A DNA stretch of 64,000 nucleotides. Origin: Blastocatellia bacterium UBA7656 (lineage in GTDB: Bacteria > Acidobacteriota > Blastocatellia > UBA7656). The notes beneath the pieces were generated by a model. It was not told where the DNA came from. It searched no databases and saw nothing but the letters and a program-made list of their open reading frames with translations. Shown one piece after another: positions 16,546-24,631 of this stretch. The position numbers and the translations under genes are program-made. Numbering within the stretch: the stretch's first letter is position 1; every line of letters begins with the position of its first letter. The DNA lies in contig DLHY01000078.1 of NCBI GenBank assembly GCA_002483445.1, forward strand, positions 78,663 to 142,662. The letters run 5' to 3'.

Positions 16546-17994
16546 TTGGGCAGTTATATTCAGATGATCGCAGTTTTCGCCGCCGTGCTTGGCACGATGG
16601 TCGTCGTTCATGAGTTCGGCCACTTCATAGTCGCGAAGTTTTTCGGCATCCGCGTCGAAGTCTTCAGCGTGGGCTTCGGCAAAAAGCTCTGGGGATTCAA
16701 GCGAGGAGACACGGATTATCGCCTGAGCCTCATACCTCTGGGCGGCTATGTGAAGATGAGCGGCGAAAACCTTGACGAGCAGGTGACAGGCGCTCCTTAT
16801 GAATTCATGTCGAAGCCGAAATGGCAGCGGTTCTGCGTCGCCATTGCCGGACCTGCGATGAATATCCTGATGGCTCTGGCCATACCTGCCGTCACTTCGA
16901 TGATCCACTACGAAACAGCCGCCTTCACCACTCAGCCCGCCGTCGTCAACGCCGTATCGCTGGGTTCGGCTGCCGAAACCGCCGGTCTTCAGCGCGGCGA
17001 TCTGATAGTAAAAATCAACGGGCTGGAAAACCCCACGTGGCAGGATGTCCGTCAGTACGAGATGATTCACCCTGATCAGGAAATACCTGTGACGATCAAT
17101 CGCGACGGACAGATAAAAGAACTTAAACTCAGTCCCGTCGGACAGCAGACGGAGTTCGAGAAGATCGGATACGCCGGCCTCGAACCTTTCTACGGGCCGA
17201 ATACGAAACTCATCGTCAGGCGCGTCAGCAAGGGCAGCGCGGCTGAGAGCGCGGGACTCAAGGACGGAGATCAGATACTTGCGGTAAACAGCAGGCCAGT
17301 CAGGATGGACGCGAAGCCGGAAAATTCGGCCTCCGGCGATCAGGCTTTTTACGGACAGAATGATGTCATTCGCTACATCAACACGATCAACGGGCAGGAG
17401 ATAACTCTCCTGGTCAGGCGTGGAGAAGAGACGCTTGATCTGAAAGGAACGCCGAAACTCGATGCCGATGGGAAATGGAGGCTCGGTTTCGCGCCAAGCA
17501 CCGAAGGGGTTGACGCGATCACCACTCGACTCGGCCCCATTGCTGCTATCAAGTATGCTTATGCCACGAATATCAGAGTGCTTGAGTTGACCTGGATGGC
17601 GCTCTCTCAGATATTCGAGGGGAAACGCTCGGCGCGCGATTCCTTGATGGGGCCTGTGGGGATTTTCCGCGTCACGGGCGAAGCCGCCGAGCAGGGCATT
17701 ATGCCTGTGCTGCAACTGACGGCGCTTCTTTCGCTCAATCTCGGAATATTCAACCTGCTGCCCATTCCTGTTCTCGATGGCGGTTTGATTTTTATGCTCG
17801 GCCTCGAAGCTCTGCTCGGACTCTTCGGGCTCCGGTTGAGTTTGCGAATCAAAGAGAGAATGGTTCAGGTCGGATTCGTTATGTTGCTGCTTTTGATGGG
17901 ATTCGTCATCTTCAATGACATCTCGAAGTTCATACCCGGTGGCAGCAGTCAGCCGCAGGTTGAACAGCAACAGTCGCCGCCGCCGGATAAGTGA
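16546..17994 (+). CDS. rseP: RIP metalloprotease RseP (site-2 protease)
   Basis: 482 residues starting at TTG 16546, chosen because AAGGAG lies about seven bases before it. The first membrane helix carries VVHEFGHFIVAKFFG (zinc ligands His22, His26; catalytic Glu23). Two PDZ domains cover about 115-190 and 205-295 (GSAAETAGLQRGDLIVKINGL and GSAAESAGLKDGDQILAVN). The C-terminal NLLPIPVLDGGLIFMLGLEAL gives the third zinc ligand, Asp in LDG. It cuts anti-sigma factors and signal-peptide remnants inside the inner membrane. A 10-bp hairpin follows at 18000. Confidence 0.96.
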   Translation: MGSYIQMIAVFAAVLGTMVVVHEFGHFIVAKFFGIRVEVFSVGFGKKLWGFKRGDTDYRLSLIPLGGYVKMSGENLDEQVTGAPYEFMSKPKWQRFCVAIAGPAMNILMALAIPAVTSMIHYETAAFTTQPAVVNAVSLGSAAETAGLQRGDLIVKINGLENPTWQDVRQYEMIHPDQEIPVTINRDGQIKELKLSPVGQQTEFEKIGYAGLEPFYGPNTKLIVRRVSKGSAAESAGLKDGDQILAVNSRPVRMDAKPENSASGDQAFYGQNDVIRYINTINGQEITLLVRRGEETLDLKGTPKLDADGKWRLGFAPSTEGVDAITTRLGPIAAIKYAYATNIRVLELTWMALSQIFEGKRSARDSLMGPVGIFRVTGEAAEQGIMPVLQLTALLSLNLGIFNLLPIPVLDGGLIFMLGLEALLGLFGLRLSLRIKERMVQVGFVMLLLLMGFVIFNDISKFIPGGSSQPQVEQQQSPPPDK

Positions 17995-17999
17995 CCGTT

Positions 18000-18024
18000 T
18001 GAGAGCGCACACGCTGCGCTCTCA
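18000..18024 (+). terminator. Hairpin after rseP, weak terminator candidate
   Basis: TGAGAGCGCA (18000-18009) pairs with TGCGCTCTCA (18015-18024) over five bases. No T tract follows, so it may only protect the 3' end. Confidence 0.45.
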
Positions 18025-18094
18025 GTGCATCTGAAACTAACTCTACTCTCTCCCTCGTCACCGGACAAATATAGACCTTCATTTGGAGTGAGTT

Positions 18095-19738
18095 ATGAAA
18101 AGAAGTTCAATTCTGATACTCGTAGCATCATTGATGCTGTCGGGCTTCACGCTTATGGCAGCAGGTCGCGGCGAAAGCCTTCGCCAGCCTTCGCTGTACG
18201 CGCCCGATCAAATCATCGTCAAAATCCGATCCGGCGCCATCTCTGAAACCTCCCGCGTAGCCGATGAGATACTACCCGCTCGAAAGGCGGAGGCCGAGGC
18301 TTTAGGATCGAATCTGATGGACGGGCTTTATGTCATAAAACTCGACGAAGGCATGAGCGTCGAAGACGCCATCCGCGAAGCGCGATCAAACCCCTCGGTC
18401 GAATACGCCGAGCCTGATTACTATCTCCATCACACTGCTACGCCGAACGATGTGTTCTTTAATAACCAGTGGGGTCTGCTCAACACTGGGGCGAGTTTCG
18501 GCAAACCGGGCGCGGATATCGGCGCGACTCAGGCATGGGATTTAACGCAGGGCAGCGATAATATCATCGTCGCCGTCATCGACACCGGAATAGATCTAAC
18601 TCATCCCGACCTTGCGCCGAATGCGTGGATCAACCCCGGCGAGGTTCCCGGCAATGGCATTGATGATGATCGCAACGGGTTCATCGATGACGCAAGAGGA
18701 TGGAACTTCGCCGACAAGAACAACGACACGGGACCGGGCTTTGATTTTCACGGCACGCACGTCGCGGGGACTGTAGGCGCGGCGGGCAACAACTCTATCG
18801 GCGTGACGGGCGTGGCGTGGAGAGTGAAGTTGATGGCTGTGAAATTCATCAACGGCAACAAAGGCAAAACCAGCCACGCTGTCCGCTCGATCAACTATGC
18901 AGTCGAGCAGCGTAGAGCGGGCCAGAATGTCCGAGTCATCAACGCAAGCTGGGGCGGCGAAGGGGATTCGAACTCCTTGCGCGAGGCGATAGCTTCGGCG
19001 GGCAATGCCGGAATCCTGTTCGTCTGCGCGGCGGGAAACGGAGGGGCGGATTTTCGCGGCGACGATAACGACGAGACGCCTTTTTTCCCCTCTCAGTTGA
19101 GCGATGAGATGAACTCCGTCATTTCCGTGTCGGCGCTTGATCGAAGCGACAACCTCGCTTCATTTTCCAACTATGGGCATTCGACCGTGAGCCTGGGCGC
19201 TCCGGGCGTCGAAGTGATGAGCACACTGCCGGGGGGAAACTACGGGCAGTTGAACGGGACATCGATGGCCACTCCTCACATCGCAGGCGCGGCGGCGCTG
19301 CTGTGGGCGCGCGAACCTGATCTTACACCCGCGCAGGTCAAAGAACGGTTGCTGGCGAAGGCTGTGCCTGTCCTCACGCTTGCGTCGAAGACGGAAAGCT
19401 CGGCCCGCGCTAATATCTTCAACTCGATCACCGGCGCTTCTCCGGCAACGCCCGCGCTCGGAATCAATTCGGTGCGGACGAACAAAAAGACGCTGACCAT
19501 AGACGGACTCGGATTCCGCGAAGGCTCCACTGTGATCGCGGTCAGCGGCGAAGTTGTCACGAAGACGATCAAGTACAAGAGCGACTACGCGCTGGCCGAT
19601 GGGACTGTGACGCGGATGGAGGTCAAGCTTGGCAAATCGCTTATGCGGGACGCCTTCCCCACGGGGATTCAGGTACTGGTGACGGTGTTTGATTCGACTA
19701 CACAGGAAAGCATTTCGAAGCAGCATGTGAGATTTTAA
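18095..19738 (+). CDS. Secreted subtilisin-like serine protease (S8)
   Basis: 547 residues. Signal peptide at 1-23 (ILILVASLMLSGFTLMAAG), then an inhibitor-type propeptide (about 35-110; YAPDQIIVKIRSG ... VEYAEPDYYLH). Catalytic residues: Asp163 (VIDTGIDLTHPDL), His219 (FHGTHVAGTVGA), Asn315 (CAAGNGG), Ser390 (LNGTSMATPHIAGAAALL). An insert IDDDRNGFIDDARGWNF is typical of the bacterial WN-containing S8 subgroup. The last about 90 residues (GINSVRTNKKTLTIDGLGFREGS) resemble an IPT/TIG beta-sandwich. The enzyme should digest external protein. GGAG lies before ATG 18095. Confidence 0.93.
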   Translation: MKRSSILILVASLMLSGFTLMAAGRGESLRQPSLYAPDQIIVKIRSGAISETSRVADEILPARKAEAEALGSNLMDGLYVIKLDEGMSVEDAIREARSNPSVEYAEPDYYLHHTATPNDVFFNNQWGLLNTGASFGKPGADIGATQAWDLTQGSDNIIVAVIDTGIDLTHPDLAPNAWINPGEVPGNGIDDDRNGFIDDARGWNFADKNNDTGPGFDFHGTHVAGTVGAAGNNSIGVTGVAWRVKLMAVKFINGNKGKTSHAVRSINYAVEQRRAGQNVRVINASWGGEGDSNSLREAIASAGNAGILFVCAAGNGGADFRGDDNDETPFFPSQLSDEMNSVISVSALDRSDNLASFSNYGHSTVSLGAPGVEVMSTLPGGNYGQLNGTSMATPHIAGAAALLWAREPDLTPAQVKERLLAKAVPVLTLASKTESSARANIFNSITGASPATPALGINSVRTNKKTLTIDGLGFREGSTVIAVSGEVVTKTIKYKSDYALADGTVTRMEVKLGKSLMRDAFPTGIQVLVTVFDSTTQESISKQHVRF

Positions 19739-19788
19739 GTGAACAATCAAGGCGCTCCTCGCCTGTTCATCTTCTGGAGGCTCTCATA

Positions 19789-20115
19789 ATGGAGATAGGC
19801 AAGATAAACCCGGCGGGCGATGCGCTGTTCGAGTTGCTGAGGTCTACCATCAGCCCCGACGGCGCACATGCGTTCGGACACCTTGTGCTTTACACTCCTT
19901 TCGGTGTCGTTCGCGGTCGCACGGGCATTGCCTTTCTTCAGGGTCTTAACAACGGGGAAGAGAATACAGCGGTCGAAGACTCTCGCGCTGTCATCGAACT
20001 CAACGAGGTGACAGTCGAGCACTACTCCAACCACCTTCCAACAGCCAACTTCGACCGCCTGTATGTGCGACTCGCCGACATACAGGGTTTTGCGCTTGAG
20101 AGATCGCCCGGTTGA
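19789..20115 (+). CDS. Small protein of unknown function
   Basis: 108 residues, preceded by a strong TGGAGG Shine-Dalgarno, which supports a real gene. No signal peptide or membrane helix. Composition is ordinary and acidic, with FGHLVLYTPFGVVRGRTGIAFLQ in the middle suggesting beta strands and a C-terminal LYVRLADIQGFALERSPG. I do not recognise the family. It sits 50 bases after the subtilase and 51 before the dehydrogenase, all on the plus strand, so it may be cotranscribed with the latter. Confidence 0.6.
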   Translation: MEIGKINPAGDALFELLRSTISPDGAHAFGHLVLYTPFGVVRGRTGIAFLQGLNNGEENTAVEDSRAVIELNEVTVEHYSNHLPTANFDRLYVRLADIQGFALERSPG

Positions 20116-20166
20116 GCCGCGCGTCTTTTCCTCTCAACCGCGCCGAGAGCGCCGAGAGGAGACGCT

Positions 20167-21432
20167 ATGTCCAAGTCAGCACTGAAGGAAAATCTCAATC
20201 CTTTCGATATCGCCAAACAACAGTTCCTCACCGCCGCCGAAATCATAGAGCTTGACGAGAGCATGAAGGCGGTGCTGATCAATCCCAAACGACAGTTGCT
20301 CGTCTCTATACCAGTGAAGATGGACGACGGGACGATTCAGGTGTTCGAGGGTTTCCGCGTTCAGCACAACGTCGCTCGCGGTCCGGCAAAAGGCGGCATA
20401 CGTTACCATCCGCAGGTCACGCTCGATGAAGTCCGCGCCCTGGCAGCGTGGATGACCTGGAAATGCGCGACCGTCGATATCCCTTATGGAGGCGCGAAGG
20501 GAGGCATAAAAGTCGATCCTCATACTCTTTCGATTGACGAGCTTGAACGGCTCACCCGCCGCTATGCCACTGAAATCGCTCCGATAATCGGCCCCAATAT
20601 AGACATACCTGCGCCCGATGTCTACACCAACGAGCAGACGATGGCCTGGATCATGGACACCATCTCGATGTTTTCCGGTTCCTCTCAGATTTCCATCGTC
20701 ACCGGCAAGCCTCTCAATCTGGGCGGTTCGCAGGGACGCGCGGAAGCCACAGCCCGCGGTTGTCAGTTCGTCGTGCGCGAAGCCTGCAAGCTTCTGGGCC
20801 TCTATCTCGACGGAGCGCGGGTAGTCGTTCAGGGCTACGGCAACGCAGGCTCGATAGCCGCCCGCCTGCTTCACGAAGACGGCGCGAAAGTGATAGCCTT
20901 GAGCGATTCGCAGGGAGGCATATTCAACGCCGATGGACTCGACCCGTCGGATGTCCTTCGTCACAAAAACGAAACCGGGTCGGTTATGGGATATGAGGGA
21001 GCCGATGCGATTTCGCGCAGCGATATGCTCGCGCTCGAATGCGAAGTTCTCATACCCGCCGCGCTCGAAAACGAAATCACGATGGAGAATGCGGCGAATA
21101 TCCGCGCCCGCATAATAGCCGAAGCGGCGAACGGGCCTGTCACTCCGGGAGCCGACAGAATTTTGTTTGATAACGGAGTCCTCGGCATCCCCGATATTCT
21201 GGCCAACGCCGGGGGGGTGACCGTTTCTTATTTCGAGTGGGTGCAGGATCGGTCGGGCTTCTTCTGGGAAAACAAAGAGGTGGACACCTATCTCGAAAAG
21301 CGAATGGTCAAGGCTTTTCACGAGGTGAATCAGATGGCAAGGCGTCACAATGTCGATATGAGATCGGGGGCATACTGCCTTGCCATAGGCCGCGTGGCCG
21401 AGGCTACGCGTATGCGCGGCATCTTCCCTTGA
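20167..21432 (+). CDS. gdhA: Glu/Leu/Phe/Val dehydrogenase, probable glutamate dehydrogenase
   Basis: 421 residues, the length of hexameric NAD-type enzymes. RVQHNVARGPAKGGIRYHPQVTLDEVRALAAWMTWKCATVDIPYGGAKGGI contains the substrate and catalytic Lys region (PYGGAKGG). VVVQGYGNAGSIAARLL is the dinucleotide-binding glycine motif, and AANGPVTPGADRILFDNGVLGIPDILANAGGVTVSYFEWVQ closes the active site. It interconverts glutamate and 2-oxoglutarate plus ammonium; given the many peptidases in this window a catabolic role is likely. GAGGAG precedes ATG. Leucine or phenylalanine dehydrogenase activity is less likely at this length. Confidence 0.93.
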   Translation: MSKSALKENLNPFDIAKQQFLTAAEIIELDESMKAVLINPKRQLLVSIPVKMDDGTIQVFEGFRVQHNVARGPAKGGIRYHPQVTLDEVRALAAWMTWKCATVDIPYGGAKGGIKVDPHTLSIDELERLTRRYATEIAPIIGPNIDIPAPDVYTNEQTMAWIMDTISMFSGSSQISIVTGKPLNLGGSQGRAEATARGCQFVVREACKLLGLYLDGARVVVQGYGNAGSIAARLLHEDGAKVIALSDSQGGIFNADGLDPSDVLRHKNETGSVMGYEGADAISRSDMLALECEVLIPAALENEITMENAANIRARIIAEAANGPVTPGADRILFDNGVLGIPDILANAGGVTVSYFEWVQDRSGFFWENKEVDTYLEKRMVKAFHEVNQMARRHNVDMRSGAYCLAIGRVAEATRMRGIFP

Positions 21433-21532
21433 GGTTGACTGCTTACAGCAGACGGTGTTTCAATCAAAGTGTTGCTTACTTGCGGTGGGAGCATTTGCAA
21501 TCTCAACCAAAAATCCCAAGGAGGAAATAATC

Positions 21533-21901
21533 GTGCGCAAGTCACTTACTCTAAGTCTGATCGTGCTGCTCGCCGGAGTCGTTTTCGCTTCTGCCGGTGA
21601 GAAGGTCAAGCTCACAGGCTACCTTATCGATAATGCCTGCTCGGCCCGCGCCAAAGGCGATGGCGCAGTCGAGAAGGTAAAAAATCACACCGTCAAGTGC
21701 GCCCAGATGCCGCCCTGCGCCAAGAGCGGGTACGCTCTCGTCACCGAGGACGGCAAACTCTTCAAGCTTGATGAAGAGGGCAACAAGAAGGCCGCCGATA
21801 TTCTGGCCGCCACCAAGAAGGAAAAAGCCCTTTCGGTCAACGTCGAAGGAATGCTTGACGGCGACATGATCAAAGTCTCAAGCATATCAGAGACTAAGTA
21901 G
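21533..21901 (+). CDS. Small secreted protein with three cysteines, unknown function
   Basis: 122 residues from GTG 21533, chosen because AAGGAGGAAA lies just upstream; the frame is open from 21455 but that part is the leader. A signal peptide (RKSLTLSLIVLLAGVVFASAG) is followed by KVKLTGYLIDNACSAR, HTVKCAQMPPCAKSGYALVTEDGKLFKLDEEG and ALSVNVEGMLDGDMIKV. The pattern suggests a small OB-like beta-barrel with Cys residues that may bind a metal or form a disulfide. I know similar hypothetical proteins in soil bacteria but no function. A terminator follows. Confidence 0.75.
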   Translation: MRKSLTLSLIVLLAGVVFASAGEKVKLTGYLIDNACSARAKGDGAVEKVKNHTVKCAQMPPCAKSGYALVTEDGKLFKLDEEGNKKAADILAATKKEKALSVNVEGMLDGDMIKVSSISETK

Positions 21902-21923
21902 CCTCAAAGTAAACTTCACCCGC

Positions 21924-21962
21924 AAAACGCTCGCGCAGGTCAAACTGTCGCGGGCGTTTTCG
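21924..21962 (+). terminator. Rho-independent terminator
   Basis: AAAACGCTCGCG (21924-21935) pairs with CGCGGGCGTTTT (21949-21960) with one G-U pair and a 13-base loop. The stem ends in T4. Confidence 0.75.
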
Positions 21963-22048
21963 ATGGCGGCTCTTCTTGTCGCTCACAAGCGCGGATGCTA
22001 ACATTCATCGCGCATATCAACTGAAGCCTTGAGGATGAGCGGAAACGA

Positions 22049-23476
22049 ATGGCGAAAGAGAAGATTCTGATCGTTGATGATGAGCAGATGATTCGACTGA
22101 CGCTCGCCGAGGCGCTGCGCAACTGGGGGTATAACTCCGTAGAGGTAGGCTCGGTCGCCTCCGCGCTTGCCGCTTACGACGCCGAAAAGCCCGCCGCCGT
22201 GCTGCTCGACATCAACCTTCCCGACGGATCAGGTCTCGATGTGCTGCGCGAGGTCAAACGCCGCCACCCGGAAGCGGTCATCATCATGATGACATCGAAC
22301 GTCATCGTCGAAGACACCATCACCGCGCTTCGCGGAGGCGCTTACGATTTCGTCGGCAAGCCCATCAACCTCGAAGAGCTTCAAGTCACGATCCGCAATG
22401 GGATAGAAGCTCAATCGCTCCGCCGCGAAGTGAAGTCCTTTCGCCGCGAGCGAGCGCGCCAGTTCGGCTTCGATCAGATAGTCGGCCTCTCGCCAGCCAT
22501 CAGCGAAATGATCTCACTTGCTCGCAAAGTGGCCGAGAGCGAAGTCTCAAGCGTATTGCTTCAGGGCGAATCCGGCACGGGAAAAGACCTTGTGGTGAAG
22601 GCCATTCATTACGCATCGCGCCGCGCCGATGGGCCGTTCGTCGCCATCAACTGCGCCGCGATCCCTGCCAATCTGGTCGAAAGCGAACTCTTCGGTTATG
22701 AGAAAGGCGCTTTCACCGACGCGAAGGCGCGCAAGGAAGGATTGCTCGAACAGGCTGAAGGCGGAACGATCTTTCTCGATGAAATAGGCGAGCTTGAACT
22801 CAACCTTCAGGCCAAACTTCTCCGCGTGCTGGAAGAAGGAGCTTTTCGCAGGGTCGGAGGACTCAAAGACCTTGCGCTCGACGTGCGCGTCGTAGCCGCG
22901 TCGAACCGCGACCTCAAGGCGGAAAGCGAATCGGGAAAATTTCGACTCGATCTCTACTATCGCCTTTCAGTCATTCAAATCGATATACCTCCGCTGCGCG
23001 AGAGGGGCGATGATGTCATCCTGCTGGCCGAATATTACATTCAGCAGTTCAATGAGAAACTTCGCAAGCGCATCAGAGGGCTGACCGTCGAAGTGGCCGA
23101 TATATTTCGTCACTATCGCTGGCCGGGAAATGTGCGCGAATTGAGAAACGTCATAGAGCGGGTGATGATCCTCGAAGACGAGGAAATGATAACGCCCAAG
23201 TACCTCCCGCGAGACCTCATCCTTGAGGATGCGAGCGGAGAGCTAATCGCCGCGACCCCCAAGCTCGCCACTCAAACTGCAGAGACGAAGACAGAACTGT
23301 TTCTGCTGCCCTCGCAGGGGATAAAACTCGAAGACGTGGAGATGTCGCTCGTCCGTCAGGCCATGTCGCTGAGTCGCGGCAATCAGACTCGCGCGGCAGA
23401 ACTTTTGGGCATCTCGCGCGACCAGCTTCGCTATCGCCTCAAAAAACTTGAAGACAGTGCCTTGCCCCAGGACTGA
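22049..23476 (+). CDS. Sigma-54-dependent response regulator, NtrC family
   Basis: 475 residues. Receiver domain 1-120 with phospho-acceptor Asp54 (VLLDINLPDG) and Lys104. AAA+ domain about 140-380: Walker A GESGTGKD (173-180), sigma-54 contact loop GAFTDA (220-225), Walker B IFLDEIGEL (241-249), and RWPGNVRELRNVIERV. A Fis-type helix-turn-helix closes the protein (SRGNQTRAAELLGISRDQLRYRLKKL). It activates RNA polymerase with RpoN when phosphorylated. No sensor kinase gene is adjacent, so its signal is unknown. It is the only such activator in the window, which also carries two RpoN promoters at the pilin genes; a link is possible but unproven. Confidence 0.95.
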   Translation: MAKEKILIVDDEQMIRLTLAEALRNWGYNSVEVGSVASALAAYDAEKPAAVLLDINLPDGSGLDVLREVKRRHPEAVIIMMTSNVIVEDTITALRGGAYDFVGKPINLEELQVTIRNGIEAQSLRREVKSFRRERARQFGFDQIVGLSPAISEMISLARKVAESEVSSVLLQGESGTGKDLVVKAIHYASRRADGPFVAINCAAIPANLVESELFGYEKGAFTDAKARKEGLLEQAEGGTIFLDEIGELELNLQAKLLRVLEEGAFRRVGGLKDLALDVRVVAASNRDLKAESESGKFRLDLYYRLSVIQIDIPPLRERGDDVILLAEYYIQQFNEKLRKRIRGLTVEVADIFRHYRWPGNVRELRNVIERVMILEDEEMITPKYLPRDLILEDASGELIAATPKLATQTAETKTELFLLPSQGIKLEDVEMSLVRQAMSLSRGNQTRAAELLGISRDQLRYRLKKLEDSALPQD

Positions 23477-23937
23477 TCCTTATGGCTGATTCGTAGACAC
23501 TTCGTCTGGCTTGTCATCTGCAACCGATTCGAGTCAGGCCCTGGAGCGGCTTGCATTCGGATTTACTAAGAGCGTGTCTGGGCTTTGTTGCATAAAAGAA
23601 GAAAAGGAGACGGAAGACTTGGTATTCTTGATTTGTGAAAAAACAGAACCCCAAAAAATCTTACCGCCTCCGCAACTGGAAACAGTATGACTCGGCTCTC
23701 GTCAATCGGGGGAGTCTGACTATCTGGATCAGCGATGATGTTGTTCGATCCCGGCAAAACTCTCAGCGCAGCAGAAAAAGTATTTATAGAGAGAAGTATT
23801 CTGCTTGGGTATCAAAGCATCCGCTCGGATTATGAATGGCGCGAGCAAAAGCAGCATGATCGATGCCAGCATACCTTACCTCCTGATTATTCGATTTGCC
23901 TTGAATACGAGCCGCTGGCCTCCTTCGTTACTGAAAC
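23477..23937. other. Intergenic stretch with IS remnant
   Basis: Apart from the IS5-like remnant at 23570-23740, nothing is recognised between the regulator stop and the pyrophosphatase stop. Reading frames here are short and lack ribosome sites. Confidence 0.5.
23570..23740 (+). pseudogene. Remnant of an IS5-like transposase gene
   Basis: From GTG 23635 the frame reads YRLRNWKQYDSALVNRGSLTIWISDDVV, which is the conserved N-terminus of an IS5-family DDE transposase (YRxxNWxxYxxALVxRGSLTxWxS). After about 37 codons the similarity ends where a conserved Trp would be expected, and no catalytic DDE domain follows. About 50 bases upstream GTGTCTGGGCTTTGTTGCATAA (23574-23595) looks like a terminal inverted repeat of such elements. 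It is a truncated, dead copy. The 3' limit is approximate. Confidence 0.7.
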
Positions 23938-24624
23938 TTATCTTCTGAGCGCGGCGGTGAGCCTCCCTTCGATGTCGCCGAAGCGAATCATATAATCCTC
24001 GTGGCTGCGACGGATGCACTCGCGCGCCTCTTCGACGCCGTAGACGTGAGTGATCTCGCAGACTTTCTCAATCGAATCGGGCGGGTTTTTGTAAGTCAGA
24101 AAGTAGTGCTTCAAGCGATCAATGACCGACGCGGGACACTCATCGATGTCGCGCCAGTGGCCATAAGTCGCGTCGCCATCGAGTACGGCTATGATCTTGT
24201 CGTCGGCTTCTTTCTTATCGATCATGCGAAGCCCGCCTATGGGGATCGCCTGAAGCAGAATGTCTCCGTGAGAGATGGCCTTTTCCGAAAGCACGCAGAT
24301 ATCAATCGGGTCCTGATCGCCGATTATGCCTTCGCGCCCGGTTTTTTCGGCGCAGAACTCGCCCACTTTTTCATCGCAGAAAGTCTGCGGGATGAAGCCG
24401 TACAAACAGGGCGTGATGTTCGAGAAACGCTGAGGCCGGTCTATCTTCAGGTGGCCGGTCATCTTATCGATTTCATATTTCACCGTATCGGTCGGCACTA
24501 TCTCGATGTAAGCGGTGACGATTTCAGGCGCGCTCTCTCCTATCGCCACGCCGTGCCAGGGATGCGATTTGAAGAGCAACCCCATCAACTTCCACAACGG
24601 CTCGCGTTTTTCTTCGTCAGTCAT
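23938..24624 (-). CDS. ppa: Inorganic pyrophosphatase
   Basis: 228 residues from ATG 24624 with GAGG upstream; the longer open frame reaches 24717 inside the plsC gene. Family motifs: EIVPTDTVKYEIDKMTGHLKIDRP, and GDQDPIDICVLSE, the Asp cluster that binds magnesium; KIIAVLDGDATYGHWRDIDE follows. The family I enzyme splits pyrophosphate and pulls biosynthetic reactions forward. It begins seven bases after the PlsC-like gene stop, so they form an operon. Confidence 0.94.
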   Translation of the reverse strand: MTDEEKREPLWKLMGLLFKSHPWHGVAIGESAPEIVTAYIEIVPTDTVKYEIDKMTGHLKIDRPQRFSNITPCLYGFIPQTFCDEKVGEFCAEKTGREGIIGDQDPIDICVLSEKAISHGDILLQAIPIGGLRMIDKKEADDKIIAVLDGDATYGHWRDIDECPASVIDRLKHYFLTYKNPPDSIEKVCEITHVYGVEEARECIRRSHEDYMIRFGDIEGRLTAALRR

Positions 24625-24631
24625 AACTGCC

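Noticed and set aside
16540..18012. 490-codon open frame on the minus strand opposite rseP
   Set aside because: It is antisense to a gene with clear RseP motifs, has no recognisable domain, and mirrors its codon bias.
20176..21348. 390-codon minus-strand open frame opposite the glutamate-type dehydrogenase
   Set aside because: Shadow of a confirmed gene without any recognisable motif.
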